From the NCBI GenBank assembly GCA_016869735.1, contig VGDL01000021.1:1-55653 (forward strand): DNA of 55,653 bases. The letters run 5' to 3'. Below, piece by piece: positions 27,228 through 36,474 of the stretch. The notes under the pieces were generated by a model. The model ran no database searches. It saw only the letters and a list, made by a program, of their open reading frames with translations, and was not told the DNA's origin. The stretch comes from Alphaproteobacteria bacterium. GTDB taxonomy: Bacteria; Pseudomonadota; Alphaproteobacteria; Acetobacterales; Acetobacteraceae. A program made the translations under genes and the position numbers. Within the stretch, counting starts at the first letter, position 1. Each line of letters begins with the position of its first letter.

Positions 27228-28385
27228 CTAACGCGGCGTTTGCTGGCGTTGCGCGGTTGGGCGCTGCGTTGTGGTCGCGGTGCTGCCTTGTTCCATGCGC
27301 TGCACCGGGCGCGCTGCTGGGCGCGGGGCGGGGCGGGGCGGTGCTGGCTGCTGACGATACGCCACCGGCGCCAAAGCTTGCCTGTTCGGTGCAGCCGCCA
27401 CTTGCTGGGGCTGACGGCGCTGCGGCGGCGTGGTCACCTGGGCCACGCGCGAATTGCCCTGTGCTACGGGGCGCGCGGCTGGCGTATTGCGCCGGGGTGC
27501 CGGGGCGGCGGCTGCCATGACGGATGAGGGCGCACGTGGTGCGACGCCCATGCGCGCAAACCCTTGATCGAGCAGCCCGCCCATATGCCGATCCCGCTCT
27601 ACCCAGGAAGAACCACCGAAGGTAGCACCCACCAGCCGCACCCCATCACGCTGGGCCGAGGTGACGATATTGAAGCCTGAGGCGTTGATGAAGCCGGTCT
27701 TGATGCCATCGGCACCAGAATAGTCGCCCAGCATCCGATTATGGTTGCGGATTTGCGCCCGGCCCCAGGCAAAATGCACCGTGCCGAAATAATGGTAGCG
27801 ATTGGGGAAATCGGTGAAAAGGCGCCGCCCCAGCGTGGCCATATCCCGCGCTGTCGTCACCTGTTCCCAATCTGGCAGGCCAGAGGCATTGCGAAAGCGC
27901 GTTTGTGTCATGCCGATGCTGCGGGCGCGCATGGTCATCATTTGCGCGAAGCGTTCTTCGGAACCGCCGATATGCTCACCGACCGCCGATGCGACATCAT
28001 TGGCGCTTTTGGTCACCAGGGCCAGGATGGCCTGTTCAACGGTAAGCCCGCCCCCTGGCGGGATCCCAAGCTTGGAAGGTGGGCGGGAAGCGGCTTCCTC
28101 GCTCATGACGACGCGGCTATTGAGCTGCGTGCGCCCATCGCGCAGCGCCTCAAACACCATATAAAGCGTCATCATTTTGGTGAGGGAGGCAGGGTAGCGC
28201 GGTTCATCTGCGCCAGCTTCAATCAGCACATTCCCGGTGCGGGCTTCCACCACAATGGCCGAATAGCGCGCGCTGCCGATCTGTGCCTCAGCCCCACGCC
28301 AGGGCAAGGCCGCGAGTGCCATCCCAAAAACCAGCCAGGCGAATCGACCGGCAAGGCTCCCCAAGCCTTGGCGACGAAACTTCAT
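27228..28385 (-). CDS. D-alanyl-D-alanine carboxypeptidase (S11, low-molecular-weight PBP)
   Basis: A 385-aa periplasmic peptidoglycan carboxypeptidase. The signal is residues 1-34 (…MALAALPWRGAEA). All three active-site motifs are intact: SLTK at 67-70, SAN at 127-129 and KTG at 229-231. Instead of the PBP5-like C-terminal beta domain and amphipathic anchor, residues ~285-385 are a low-complexity Pro/Ala/Arg/Gln-rich tail. The start ATG at 28385 is chosen for the signal peptide; the frame is open further upstream without coding character. It is convergent with the glycosyltransferase (13 bp between stops). Confidence 0.92.
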   Translation of the reverse strand: MKFRRQGLGSLAGRFAWLVFGMALAALPWRGAEAQIGSARYSAIVVEARTGNVLIEAGADEPRYPASLTKMMTLYMVFEALRDGRTQLNSRVVMSEEAASRPPSKLGIPPGGGLTVEQAILALVTKSANDVASAVGEHIGGSEERFAQMMTMRARSIGMTQTRFRNASGLPDWEQVTTARDMATLGRRLFTDFPNRYHYFGTVHFAWGRAQIRNHNRMLGDYSGADGIKTGFINASGFNIVTSAQRDGVRLVGATFGGSSWVERDRHMGGLLDQGFARMGVAPRAPSSVMAAAAPAPRRNTPAARPVAQGNSRVAQVTTPPQRRQPQQVAAAPNRQALAPVAYRQQPAPPRPAPRPAARPVQRMEQGSTATTTQRPTAQRQQTPR

Positions 28386-28728
28386 TCCGCAAACCCCCTG
28401 ATGGCCCAAGGCTGATAGCCCCAAACCTTTCTTCCCCTGTAATCTTTTTAGCGACTCAGGCCCGTTGCGTCCAGCGAAAAATCCACCAAATCTCCATTTC
28501 CTCAGAGGGTTAACGAAGGCCGTTGAGTCGCCACCCGAAAGGCTGACGCGCCCCATGCCGAAACCACTTTCAAAAAATTTTGTGCAGTGCAAAAAATGCT
28601 TGCAATGAGCGCTGTGCTGCGCGTAGAAGATGCCTATGTTGCAGCGCAGCAAATCTTCCCGGCCTTTCCGGCCGGTTCGCAAATCTCCGGTGGCGGTGCC
28701 CCGGACAGGCAAGGAAAGGGTTGAGGTC
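28386..28728. other. Divergent regulatory region, carboxypeptidase / phasin
   Basis: This 343-bp stretch without a convincing gene separates the divergent carboxypeptidase and phasin genes. It contains the PHA-type element at 28583-28605 and a candidate promoter. From 28630 it is in frame with the phasin (an ATG at 28630 would add 33 residues), but the added sequence is basic, unlike phasins, and is read here as leader. Confidence 0.6.
28583..28605 (+). promoter_or_regulatory. Putative PHA-regulator operator / -35 region upstream of phasin
   Basis: The 23-bp element begins TGCA, has GCAAAAAAT in the middle and ends CTTGCAA. Nineteen of 23 positions match the element at 55095-55117 (minus strand) upstream of the PhaC-like gene. 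TTGCAA (28600-28605) could serve as -35, with TAGAAG (28624-28629) 18 bp on as -10. TGC/GCA-rich operators are known for PhaR repressors of phasin genes in Alphaproteobacteria; binding here is inferred. Confidence 0.55.
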
Positions 28729-29229
28729 ATGGCGCAAAGCAAGAGCCAGGTTGTGAGCAAGGTCGCGGAAGAAGCCGCGGCGCAAGCTCAGAAAGTGATG
28801 AATGATGGCGCAGCGCAAGCCCGCGTCGCAATGGAGAAGAACATGGAACAGATGACCAAGGGTGCCGAGAGCATCTTCAAGGCGGCGGAAGAAGCCGCTG
28901 ATTTCGGCCGCGGCAATGTGGAGGCCTTCACCAAGGCCGCCCAGACCTGGGCCTCGGGCTCGCAGGACATCGCCCGCCAGTATATGGCGCTGGCGCAGGG
29001 CCTGACCGACCACGCCCTGGAAGGTGCGAAGGCACTGGCCGGCGTGAAAAGCGTGAATGAAGCCGCTGAGCTTCAGTCCAAGCTGGCCAAGGCCGCTTTG
29101 GAGAAGATGGTTGCCGAAGGCACCAAGCTTCAGGAAGCTTCCTTCAAGCTCGCTGAAAGCGCCTTCGCGCCCGTGAATGCGCGCATGACGGTGGCGATGG
29201 AAAAGCTGGCGAAGCCGCTGGCGGCATAA
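28729..29229 (+). CDS. Phasin family protein (PHA granule-associated)
   Basis: A 166-aa amphipathic, Ala/Glu/Lys-rich helical protein beginning MAQSKSQVVSKVAEEAAAQAQK. The phasin_2 pattern is visible: NVEAFTKAAQTWASGSQDIARQYMALAQ, then LQSKLAKAALEKMVAEGTKLQEASFKLAESAFAPVNARM. Phasins coat polyhydroxyalkanoate granules and control their size and number. Start ATG 28729 is preceded by GGAAAGGG…GAGG. Upstream is a conserved operator-like element shared with the PhaC-like gene at the far end of the window. A perfect terminator follows the gene. Confidence 0.92.
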   Translation: MAQSKSQVVSKVAEEAAAQAQKVMNDGAAQARVAMEKNMEQMTKGAESIFKAAEEAADFGRGNVEAFTKAAQTWASGSQDIARQYMALAQGLTDHALEGAKALAGVKSVNEAAELQSKLAKAALEKMVAEGTKLQEASFKLAESAFAPVNARMTVAMEKLAKPLAA

Positions 29230-29306
29230 GTTTGGGTGAGGCTTTGGCCCCATTCTGACTTGGCTGCCCCCCTTCCCTCCTCCTTAAAATTGGGGGGCCG
29301 CCGGCA

Positions 29307-29345
29307 AATAGCGTGATCCATATCAATGGATCACGCTATTTTTTT
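29307..29345 (+). terminator. Intrinsic terminator after phasin
   Basis: A perfect 15-bp stem, AATAGCGTGATCCAT (29307-29321) with ATGGATCACGCTATT (29326-29340), closes on ATCA and is followed by T5. It has the same GCGTGATCC core as the terminator at 21265. Confidence 0.92.
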
Positions 29346-29407
29346 GCCTTGAATGGGTCGGCATCTTCGCAAAAGAATTGCGCCTTGAATGTCATCAGGG
29401 CTTCACC

Positions 29408-29435
29408 TTGGGCCATTCGCTCCATATCCTATAGG
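29408..29435 (+). promoter_or_regulatory. Candidate sigma-70-type promoter for clpS
   Basis: TTGGGC (29408-29413) and TATAGG (29430-29435) are spaced by 16 bp and lie 46 bp before the clpS ATG, downstream of the phasin terminator. This is a by-eye match only. Confidence 0.35.
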
Positions 29436-29480
29436 CAGCGCAGCGTGGTAGTCTGCATCCGGAAAGACCGAACCGAGAGC

Positions 29481-29825
29481 ATGAGCGATCAGGATAAGCG
29501 CCCGAATGACGGGCAAGGTGGTGGCGAAGGGCCGCAGACGGGCATCGTGGTAAAGGCGCGCCCGCGGACCAAGAAGCCTGCCATGTACAAAGTATTGATG
29601 TTGAACGATGATTACACACCGATGGAATTCGTTGTTCACGTGTTGGAGAGGTTTTTCCAGAAAAATCGTGAGGAGGCGACGCGCATCATGCTGCATGTGC
29701 ATCGCCGTGGTGTCGGGGTTTGCGGGGTTTTCACTTATGAAATCGCGGAAACCAAGGTAACGCAGGTGATGGACCTGGCCCGCCAGAACCAGCACCCGTT
29801 GCAATGCACCATCGAGAAGGATTGA
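29481..29825 (+). CDS. clpS: ATP-dependent Clp protease adaptor ClpS
   Basis: ClpS, 114 aa, recognises N-degron substrates and hands them to ClpAP. The core shows [27 protein letters not shown] (hydrophobic pocket with the [10 protein letters not shown] signature) and [22 protein letters not shown]. The N-terminal ~35 residues are a flexible Gly/Asp-rich arm. clpA follows on the same strand 108 bp downstream, the standard order. Confidence 0.97.
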   Translation: MSDQDKRPNDGQGGGEGPQTGIVVKARPRTKKPAMYKVLMLNDDYTPMEFVVHVLERFFQKNREEATRIMLHVHRRGVGVCGVFTYEIAETKVTQVMDLARQNQHPLQCTIEKD

Positions 29826-29933
29826 GGATAAGGGGGTCGCAGAATCCCCGAGGGGCACCTAGATTATAGAGTGTAATCGGCCATGGCGTCCTGCCTCGGC
29901 AGGCGCTTCGGCCCATATGGAGCGTCGTTGATC

Positions 29934-32279
29934 ATGTTGTCCCGTAACCTAGAACAGACGCTGCATCGCGCCCTGGCCTTGGCTGGTGAGCGCCGACATG
30001 AATACGCAACGCTGGAACATTTGCTGCTTGCGCTGGGTGATGACACCGATGCCACGGGCGTGTTGCGCGCCTGCGGCGTGGATGTTGATAAACTCAAGCG
30101 CGACCTGACCGAGTTTCTGGACAAGGACCTGGCCGGCCTGGTGACGGAACGCGGCGGGGATCCGAAGCCGACCGCGGGCTTTCAGCGCGTGGTGCAGCGC
30201 GCGGCCATTCATGTGCAATCTTCTGGCCGTGATGAGGTGACCGGCGCCAATGTGCTGGTGGCGCTGTTCTCGGAACGCGAATCGCATGCGGTGTATTTCC
30301 TGCAATTGCAGGACATGACGCGGCTGGATGCGGTGAATTTTATCAGCCATGGCATTGCCAAGGCGCCCGGGCGTTCCCAGCCCCGCGCGGCGAAGGGCGA
30401 TGGCGCGGGCAATGAAGAACCAGGCCAGGAGCGCGAGGAAAAAGCCCGCGGTGCGCCGCGTGGCCAGGATGCTTTGGCCAATTACTGCGTGAACCTGAAC
30501 AAGAAGGCCGAGCAGGGTAAGATTGACCCGCTGATTGGCCGGGATCAGGAAATTGAGCGCACGATCCAAATCCTGTGCCGCCGCACCAAGAACAACCCGC
30601 TTTATGTCGGTGATCCCGGCGTGGGCAAAACCGCGATTGCAGAGGGCTTGGCGAAGCGCATCATTGAAGGTGATGTGCCGGAAGTGCTGGCGAAATCCAC
30701 CATCTATGCGCTGGATATGGGCAGCCTTTTGGCCGGCACGCGCTATCGTGGTGATTTTGAAGAACGGCTGAAGGCGGTGGTTTCCGAATTGGAAGCCCAG
30801 CCCGGTTCCGTACTGTTCATTGATGAAATCCATACTGTGATTGGTGCTGGTGCGACCTCAGGCGGGGCGATGGATGCGTCCAATTTGTTGAAGCCCGCCT
30901 TGGCGCAGGGCACCATCCGCTGCGTCGGGTCCACGACCTATAAGGAATATCGCACGCATTTTGAGAAGGATCGCGCGCTGGTGCGGCGCTTCCAGAAGAT
31001 TGATGTGAATGAACCATCGCTGGAAGATGCGGTGAAGATCCTGCAAGGTCTCAAGACCAATTACGAAAAGCACCACAAGGTTCGCTATACGCCCGAAGCG
31101 ATTCGCGCGGCGGTAGAGCTTTCCGCGAAATACATCCATGACCGCAAGCTGCCCGATAAGGCGATTGACGTGATTGATGAGGTCGGCGCATCGCGCATGC
31201 TGCTGCCCGAAAACAAGCGCCGCAAGACCGTGACGCTCAAGGATGTGGAAGACATTGTCGCCAAGATTGCGCGTATTCCGCCGAAATCGGTTTCAACAGA
31301 TGATCGGGAAACGCTCAAGAATCTGGAACGCGATTTGAAGGCGATGGTGTTTGGCCAGGAAAAGGCGATTGAAGCCCTGGCCAGCGCCATCAAGCTATCG
31401 CGCGCTGGCTTGCGTGATCCGGAAAAGCCGATTGGGAATTATCTGTTCTCGGGCCCCACCGGTGTGGGCAAGACGGAAGTCGCCAAGCAATTGGCGAAGA
31501 CGCTTGGCATTGAACTGATCCGCTTCGATATGTCCGAATATATGGAACGCCATAGCGTATCACGCCTGATTGGCGCGCCGCCTGGCTATGTCGGCTTTGA
31601 TCAGGGCGGGCTTTTGACGGATGCGATTGACCAGCACCCGCATGCGGTATTGCTGCTCGATGAAATCGAAAAGGCGCATCAGGATTTGTACAATATCCTG
31701 TTGCAGGTGATGGATCATGGGAAGCTGACGGACCACAACGGCAAGAATGTGGATTTCCGCAATGTGATCCTGATCATGACCACCAATGCCGGCGCTTCTG
31801 ATATGGCGAAGCCGGCGATTGGCTTTGAACGCCCCGCCCGTGTGGGTGAGGATGAGGAAGCGATCAAACGGATGTTCACGCCCGAATTCCGCAACCGCCT
31901 GGATGCGGTGGTGGGTTTTGCGGGTCTGACGCCGGAGATTGTGGCGCAGGTCGTCGAGAAATTCGTCATGCAGTTGGAAGCGCAACTTGCTGACCGGAAT
32001 GTGACGATTGAGCTTTCCTCTGGCGCCAAGGAATGGCTGGCGGAACGCGGCTACGATCCGCTTTATGGTGCGCGGCCCTTGGCGCGCGTCATTCAGGAAT
32101 ATGTGAAAAAGCCGCTGGCGGAGGAATTGTTGTTCGGCAAACTCGCCAAGGGAGGATCGGTAAAGGTGGGGCTGCGTGAAGGTGCGCTGACCTTCGATTG
32201 CCAGGAAGCCACCCCGCCCGCGCTGCCCAAGCCTGAGGAAGATCGGGATGCGGAGCGCGAGCCGGAGAATGTGGAGTGA
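29934..32279 (+). CDS. clpA: ATP-dependent Clp protease ATP-binding subunit ClpA
   Basis: ClpA, 781 aa, is the AAA+ unfoldase that feeds substrates to ClpP. It has the Clp N-domain ([37 protein letters not shown]), a first AAA module with Walker [10 protein letters not shown] near 227, a second with GPTGVGKTE near 507 and [10 protein letters not shown], and the ClpA signature YSCR-like [13 protein letters not shown]. The ATG at 29934 gives the canonical MLSRNLEQ start; the open frame to 29883 adds an unlikely basic leader. A short acidic tail closes the protein, and a terminator follows. Confidence 0.97.
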   Translation: MLSRNLEQTLHRALALAGERRHEYATLEHLLLALGDDTDATGVLRACGVDVDKLKRDLTEFLDKDLAGLVTERGGDPKPTAGFQRVVQRAAIHVQSSGRDEVTGANVLVALFSERESHAVYFLQLQDMTRLDAVNFISHGIAKAPGRSQPRAAKGDGAGNEEPGQEREEKARGAPRGQDALANYCVNLNKKAEQGKIDPLIGRDQEIERTIQILCRRTKNNPLYVGDPGVGKTAIAEGLAKRIIEGDVPEVLAKSTIYALDMGSLLAGTRYRGDFEERLKAVVSELEAQPGSVLFIDEIHTVIGAGATSGGAMDASNLLKPALAQGTIRCVGSTTYKEYRTHFEKDRALVRRFQKIDVNEPSLEDAVKILQGLKTNYEKHHKVRYTPEAIRAAVELSAKYIHDRKLPDKAIDVIDEVGASRMLLPENKRRKTVTLKDVEDIVAKIARIPPKSVSTDDRETLKNLERDLKAMVFGQEKAIEALASAIKLSRAGLRDPEKPIGNYLFSGPTGVGKTEVAKQLAKTLGIELIRFDMSEYMERHSVSRLIGAPPGYVGFDQGGLLTDAIDQHPHAVLLLDEIEKAHQDLYNILLQVMDHGKLTDHNGKNVDFRNVILIMTTNAGASDMAKPAIGFERPARVGEDEEAIKRMFTPEFRNRLDAVVGFAGLTPEIVAQVVEKFVMQLEAQLADRNVTIELSSGAKEWLAERGYDPLYGARPLARVIQEYVKKPLAEELLFGKLAKGGSVKVGLREGALTFDCQEATPPALPKPEEDRDAEREPENVE

Positions 32280-32301
32280 GTTAGCGCCTTTACTGCGCAA
32301 C

Positions 32302-32340
32302 AAAAACCCCGATCAGGCAGCCGCCCGATCGGGGTTTTTT
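32302..32340 (+). terminator. Intrinsic terminator after clpA
   Basis: A stem of AAAAACCCCGATC (32302-32314) with GATCGGGGTTTTT (from 32327) encloses a 12-nt loop and ends in T6. The A/T flanks make it usable in both directions, but the minus-strand PhyH gene ends slightly further on and is transcribed toward it. Confidence 0.88.
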
Positions 32341-32354
32341 GTGGGTGCTTAGCG

Positions 32355-33236
32355 TCACTCCGCCGCTTGCGCGGAAGCCTGACCTTGCACGGTAAAGAAG
32401 CTCGCGGATTTGGGTTGTTGCGGCAATTCCAGGCGGGTTTCCGTAATGCGTGCAAAGCGTGCCGGCTTGCCGCGAATGACCTCACCCTCATGCGTGCTTG
32501 GCATCGGGTTGCGCGCCAAGGGCACCGCATCGGCGGCGGTATAGACGCAAATATAAAGCCCGCGCGGCTTGGTGCCGGCATTGGGCGCTGATCCATGCGC
32601 CAGCTTGGTATGCATCAGGCAAACTGAACCAGCGGCGCCATAGCAGGGGATGCTTTGCGCCAGCAGCGCCTTTTCATCCGCATCCGAAACCGCGCCGGTG
32701 AAACGATCCCCATCAAACAGCGAATACATCGGCCCCTTGTGCGAACCCGGCACAATGGTCAGCGCGCCATTGGTTTCATCCACATCATCCAGGAACAGCA
32801 GCGCGGTGATGATGTCGTCATTGGTATGCGGCGTATAGGCGAAGTCCTGATGGTACAGCACCTCGGTCTTCGCACCCATCAGTTTCAGATTGATCTTGCA
32901 GTGATGGAATTTCACATCGGGGCCGATCAACTCGGCCACCATTTCCGTCATGTCGCTGTCGCGCATCGCTTCCAGATAGGCGGGCGAGATATCGGATGGG
33001 TTATTGATCCGCCGAAGCGCCGGCTTTTCGGCGGAATGTTCCTTGCCCATGTCGAAACGCGGGCGACCATCCACGCAAGGCGGGCCGAAGGGTTTTGTAT
33101 GGGCGCGGCTTTCTTCCACCCAACCGGCGATCTCGGCCCGCAACCGTGCCAGCAGATCGGGTGAGACAGCATTGGGCGCCACCAGGCAGCCATCGCGCCA
33201 GAAGGCATCCTTCTGTTCCTGCGTCAAAACACCCAT
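32355..33236 (-). CDS. Phytanoyl-CoA dioxygenase (PhyH) family protein
   Basis: A 293-aa Fe(II)/2-oxoglutarate-dependent oxygenase of the PhyH family. The iron ligands are His129 and Asp131 (LYHQDFAY) and His214 (LAHGSAPN), and Arg225 (KPRGLY) can bind 2-oxoglutarate. The family hydroxylates carbon next to carboxyl or CoA-thioester groups, but substrates vary widely. The ribosome site AGAAGGAG precedes the ATG. It lies downstream of, and on the same strand as, the hexapeptide protein and CaiB-type transferase, so a shared acyl-CoA-related role is possible. Confidence 0.88.
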   Translation of the reverse strand: MGVLTQEQKDAFWRDGCLVAPNAVSPDLLARLRAEIAGWVEESRAHTKPFGPPCVDGRPRFDMGKEHSAEKPALRRINNPSDISPAYLEAMRDSDMTEMVAELIGPDVKFHHCKINLKLMGAKTEVLYHQDFAYTPHTNDDIITALLFLDDVDETNGALTIVPGSHKGPMYSLFDGDRFTGAVSDADEKALLAQSIPCYGAAGSVCLMHTKLAHGSAPNAGTKPRGLYICVYTAADAVPLARNPMPSTHEGEVIRGKPARFARITETRLELPQQPKSASFFTVQGQASAQAAE

Positions 33237-33369
33237 GCTGCGTCTCCTTCTGTTTCAGGCGTAGCGGGAATAAAGCGCAAAATGTCGGCGCCGTCATCCC
33301 GTAACCCCGCAGACCCCGCTTGACCCCAGGCGGCGCGCATCACCGCTGAGGCAGGCTGACCGCCTCGCT

Positions 33370-33900
33370 TCAGGCCAGGCGGCGCATCCCCTTCGCAAAG
33401 CGCCGCGCATTTTCAACGTAATGCGCGGCGGATGCCAGAAGCTTCGCGGCAACATCGGCATCGAGGCCGCGAATCACCTTGGCCGGGGAGCCCATCACCA
33501 GGGATCCCGGGGGGATATCCTTGCCTTCCGTGACCAGCGCGCCGGCGCCGATAATGCTGCCCGCACCAATGCGCGCGCCATTCATCACCGTGGCACCCAT
33601 GCCGATCAGGCAGCCATCGCCAATGGTGCAGCCATGCAAAATGGCCTGGTGGCCCACCGTCACATCGGCGCCGACGGTCAGCGGAAAGCCAGTATCCGAA
33701 TGCAGCACGGACCCTTCCTGGATATTGCTGCGCGCACCGATGTGGATGGGATCATTGTCACCGCGAATGACGGCGCCAAACCAAACGCCGACATCTTCAC
33801 CCAGCACAACAGTGCCGATCACATGCGCATCCGGCGCGACCCAGAAGCGATCCGCGGCGGGAAGCTCTGGCGTCAAATCATCAAGTGCATAAACCGGCAT
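33370..33900 (-). CDS. Gamma-carbonic-anhydrase-like hexapeptide-repeat protein
   Basis: A 176-aa left-handed beta-helix protein of the YrdA/PaaY/CaiE group. Hexapeptide repeats run from about residue 25 to 150. The three zinc histidines expected for the gamma-CA fold are present: His67 (VLHSD), His84 and His89 ([10 protein letters not shown]), together with IRGDNDPI. Start ATG 33900 (MPVYALDD) follows GGGAGGG. Members may be carbonic anhydrases or thioesterases. Lying 35 bp after a CaiB-type CoA transferase, it recalls CaiB-CaiE/PaaY pairs and favours a CoA-thioester role, which is inference. Confidence 0.9.
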   Translation of the reverse strand: MPVYALDDLTPELPAADRFWVAPDAHVIGTVVLGEDVGVWFGAVIRGDNDPIHIGARSNIQEGSVLHSDTGFPLTVGADVTVGHQAILHGCTIGDGCLIGMGATVMNGARIGAGSIIGAGALVTEGKDIPPGSLVMGSPAKVIRGLDADVAAKLLASAAHYVENARRFAKGMRRLA

Positions 33901-33935
33901 GGTGTTTTCCCTCCTGTGTTGCGGTCTTGTGGTAT

Positions 33936-35081
33936 TCAATCAGCGGCTTTTGCTGAGCGGATCGGGCCCAGAATTTCCTCATTATGCTGGCCGGGTGTTG
34001 CCAGATCATGGCGGAGCGGCAGCCTTTCCTGCCCGAATTGAAGCGGCAGCGCCGGCACCTTGGCGCGCCGCCCATCTGCAAGCGTCACTTCATGAAAGCC
34101 GCCGCTCGCGGCAAGATGCGCATCTTCGAACAAATCCCAGGGCTTGGCGATGCGGGAATAGGGCAGGCCGGCGCGGGCGCACATTTCCTCAAGCTCTGCG
34201 ACATTGCGCCTGATCAGCAGGGATTGCACCAGCGGTATCAGCGCCTCCCGCCGCTTGGCGCGTTCGGTATTGCTGCAATAATCGGGGTTGTTCAGCGCGG
34301 GTTCATTCAATTCGCGGATGAAGATTTCCCATTGGCGTTCGGTGACGACGCCGATGAAAATCTGTTCGCCATCGGCGGTATCGAACACATCATAAACGCC
34401 CCAGGCGCGGCGGCCCGCCGGCATGGGTTCCGGCGCCTTGCCCGTAATGGCTTGTTGCAGCATGGCGGTGGAAACCAGAAAGGCCGCGTTTTCAAACAAC
34501 CCCGCCTGCAAATGCTGCCCTCGGCCGGAGGCATCGCGCTGGCGGAGCGCGCTCAAAATCCCGATGGCGCCGAACATGCCGCCCATCATGTCATTCACCG
34601 GCGCCCCGGCGCGCAAGGGCCGGCCGGGCGGGCCGGTCATGTAAGCAAGGCCGGACTGCATCTGCACAACCTCATCCAAGGCTGTGCGGTTTTCATAAGG
34701 GCCGGGCAGATAGCCCTTGAGCGAGCAATAGATTAGCCGCGGATTGCGTGCCGAAAGCGCCTCATACCCCAGGCCCTTGGCGGCCAAGCCACCGGGGCGG
34801 AAATTCTCCACCAGCACATCGGCGGTATCAATCAGGCGCTTCAGCGCCTCAAGATCTGCCGCATCATCCGTATCGAGCGTGACGCTTTTCTTGTTGCGAC
34901 TGAAGGCAGCGAAGAAGCCGGTGCCGGATGCCACCAGATAGCGCGTGCGGTCGCCCTTGCCGGGGGGTTCGATCTTGATGACCTCGGCGCCCAGATCGGC
35001 CAGAACCAGGCCGCAGGTCGGCCCCATGACCATGTGGGAGAATTCAACAACGCGTATGCCGGCAAGCGGTAGCAGATCCAT
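33936..35081 (-). CDS. CaiB/BaiF (class III) CoA transferase
   Basis: A 381-aa family III CoA transferase that swaps CoA between carboxylic acids. The fold signature [42 protein letters not shown] opens the protein, and the catalytic aspartate is probably Asp164 ([10 protein letters not shown]). Substrates of this family include oxalate, carnitine, succinate, mesaconate and bile acids; sequence alone does not choose. It is first in the minus-strand group with the hexapeptide protein and PhyH, and is divergent (180 bp) from the importer operon at 35262. Confidence 0.93.
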   Translation of the reverse strand: MDLLPLAGIRVVEFSHMVMGPTCGLVLADLGAEVIKIEPPGKGDRTRYLVASGTGFFAAFSRNKKSVTLDTDDAADLEALKRLIDTADVLVENFRPGGLAAKGLGYEALSARNPRLIYCSLKGYLPGPYENRTALDEVVQMQSGLAYMTGPPGRPLRAGAPVNDMMGGMFGAIGILSALRQRDASGRGQHLQAGLFENAAFLVSTAMLQQAITGKAPEPMPAGRRAWGVYDVFDTADGEQIFIGVVTERQWEIFIRELNEPALNNPDYCSNTERAKRREALIPLVQSLLIRRNVAELEEMCARAGLPYSRIAKPWDLFEDAHLAASGGFHEVTLADGRRAKVPALPLQFGQERLPLRHDLATPGQHNEEILGPIRSAKAAD

Positions 35082-35261
35082 GATGGCGCCTTGCGGGCAG
35101 TGTGAACAGGCGAAAGCGCCCGCCCGGCAACGCTTTCACAGCGAAGGCTAAGGCGATTTGGGGCAAGTGCAAAATCGGGCCTGCGCGGCACCAGATTCCC
35201 TCTGGCCCATTGGCAAAGCCTGGGGCATGACCATTTTCGGGTAACAACAGGGGAGTCTCCA

Positions 35262-36473
35262 ATGTCTCATTTCAGCCTTTCCCGGCGCCAGGCGCTGATG
35301 GCCGCGCCGGTGCTGCTCGCGGCACCCACCATTGCGCGGGCGCAGTCGCGCGCCATCAAGCTTGGCATCATCCAGCCCGTAACCGGCGCCTTGGCGCAGG
35401 ATGGCGAATATGGCCGCCTGGGCGCAGAGCTGGCCATTGCCGATATCAATGCCGGCGGCGGGATCAAGGCGCTGGGTGGCGCGCCGATTGAAATGGTGTT
35501 CGGCGATGCGCGCTCCACCCCCGATGGTGGTGTGGCCGAGGTTGAGAAAATGCAGGCCGAAGGCGTGCTCGCGATTGTGGGCGGCTTTGCAAGCCCGATT
35601 TGCCTTGCCGCATCGCAAGCCGCATCGCGTTATGACCTGCCTTATATTGTTGATGTCGGCGTGTCGGATCAGATCGTGTCTCGTGGGCTGGCCAATACCT
35701 TCCGCTTCGGGCCTGGCTTTGGCACCGTGACGGCAACCGCTTTGGATAATCTGGTCGCGATCAATGATGCCGCCGGCAAGCCTTCCCGTACGGCAGTGAT
35801 TGTGCATGAGGATGGGTTGTTCGGGTCCGGCATGGCGCGCCTGCTGAATGCGGAATTGCCCAAGCGCGGCTTTCAGGTGCTGGAGACGATTGCGCATCCC
35901 ACGCCATCGCGCGACATGTCTAATGTGGCGCTGCGGATCAGGGCGCTCAATCCCGATCTGATCATCCCATCATCCTATTACGCGGAATTCGTGCTGCTGT
36001 CGCAAACCTTGCAGCAGCGCCGCATTCGCCCGAAGGGGATTTATTGCATCCTGAATGGTGCGGCTTCCAATTTCCGTTTTGTGCGGGAATTCCCGGAAGC
36101 GGCTAATCTGGTAATGGATTGCAATCATTGGGCCGATCCGCGCAAGCCGAAAACCGCCGAATTGCGCCGGCGTGTGGAAGCGCAGGGGCGCTTCTGGCTT
36201 TACAATGTACCGCTGAATTATTCCGCCGTAATGCTGTTTGCCGATGCGCTGGAACGCGCGGGCCGGGCGGATCGTGGTGCGTTGATCCAAGCGCTGGCGG
36301 CAACTGGTGCTGGCTTTGATCGCCACATCATGCCCTATGGGCCGACGCAATTCGTCAATGGCCAAAACCAGGGCGGCAAGCCGGTGAATACGCAGGTGCA
36401 GAACGGCGATATCAAGGTGATCTTCCCGCGCGATTTTGCGGACGCCCAGCCGATCTATCCCGTCACCGGCTGA
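35262..36473 (+). CDS. LIV/HAAT-type ABC transporter substrate-binding protein
   Basis: A 403-aa periplasmic binding protein of the LivJ/AmiC (Peripla_BP_6) family. The N-terminus SLSRRQALMAAPVLLAAPTIARAQ has twin arginines before a hydrophobic stretch, suggesting Tat export. IKLGIIQPVTGALAQDGEYGRLGAELAIADINAGGGI is the family's first ligand-binding lobe. It opens a nine-gene operon in which every junction is an overlap or a gap of 3 bp or less. Relatives bind branched-chain amino acids, amides, urea or aromatics; downstream HyuAB suggests a cyclic amide, heterocycle or related compound. Confidence 0.93.
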   Translation: MSHFSLSRRQALMAAPVLLAAPTIARAQSRAIKLGIIQPVTGALAQDGEYGRLGAELAIADINAGGGIKALGGAPIEMVFGDARSTPDGGVAEVEKMQAEGVLAIVGGFASPICLAASQAASRYDLPYIVDVGVSDQIVSRGLANTFRFGPGFGTVTATALDNLVAINDAAGKPSRTAVIVHEDGLFGSGMARLLNAELPKRGFQVLETIAHPTPSRDMSNVALRIRALNPDLIIPSSYYAEFVLLSQTLQQRRIRPKGIYCILNGAASNFRFVREFPEAANLVMDCNHWADPRKPKTAELRRRVEAQGRFWLYNVPLNYSAVMLFADALERAGRADRGALIQALAATGAGFDRHIMPYGPTQFVNGQNQGGKPVNTQVQNGDIKVIFPRDFADAQPIYPVTG

Positions 36474-36474
36474 G

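Noticed and set aside
28630-28728. Longer phasin start at ATG 28630
   Set aside because: The added 33 residues are basic and unlike phasin N-termini, and the ATG would sit within a few bases of the likely -10; the ATG at 28729 has a better ribosome site.
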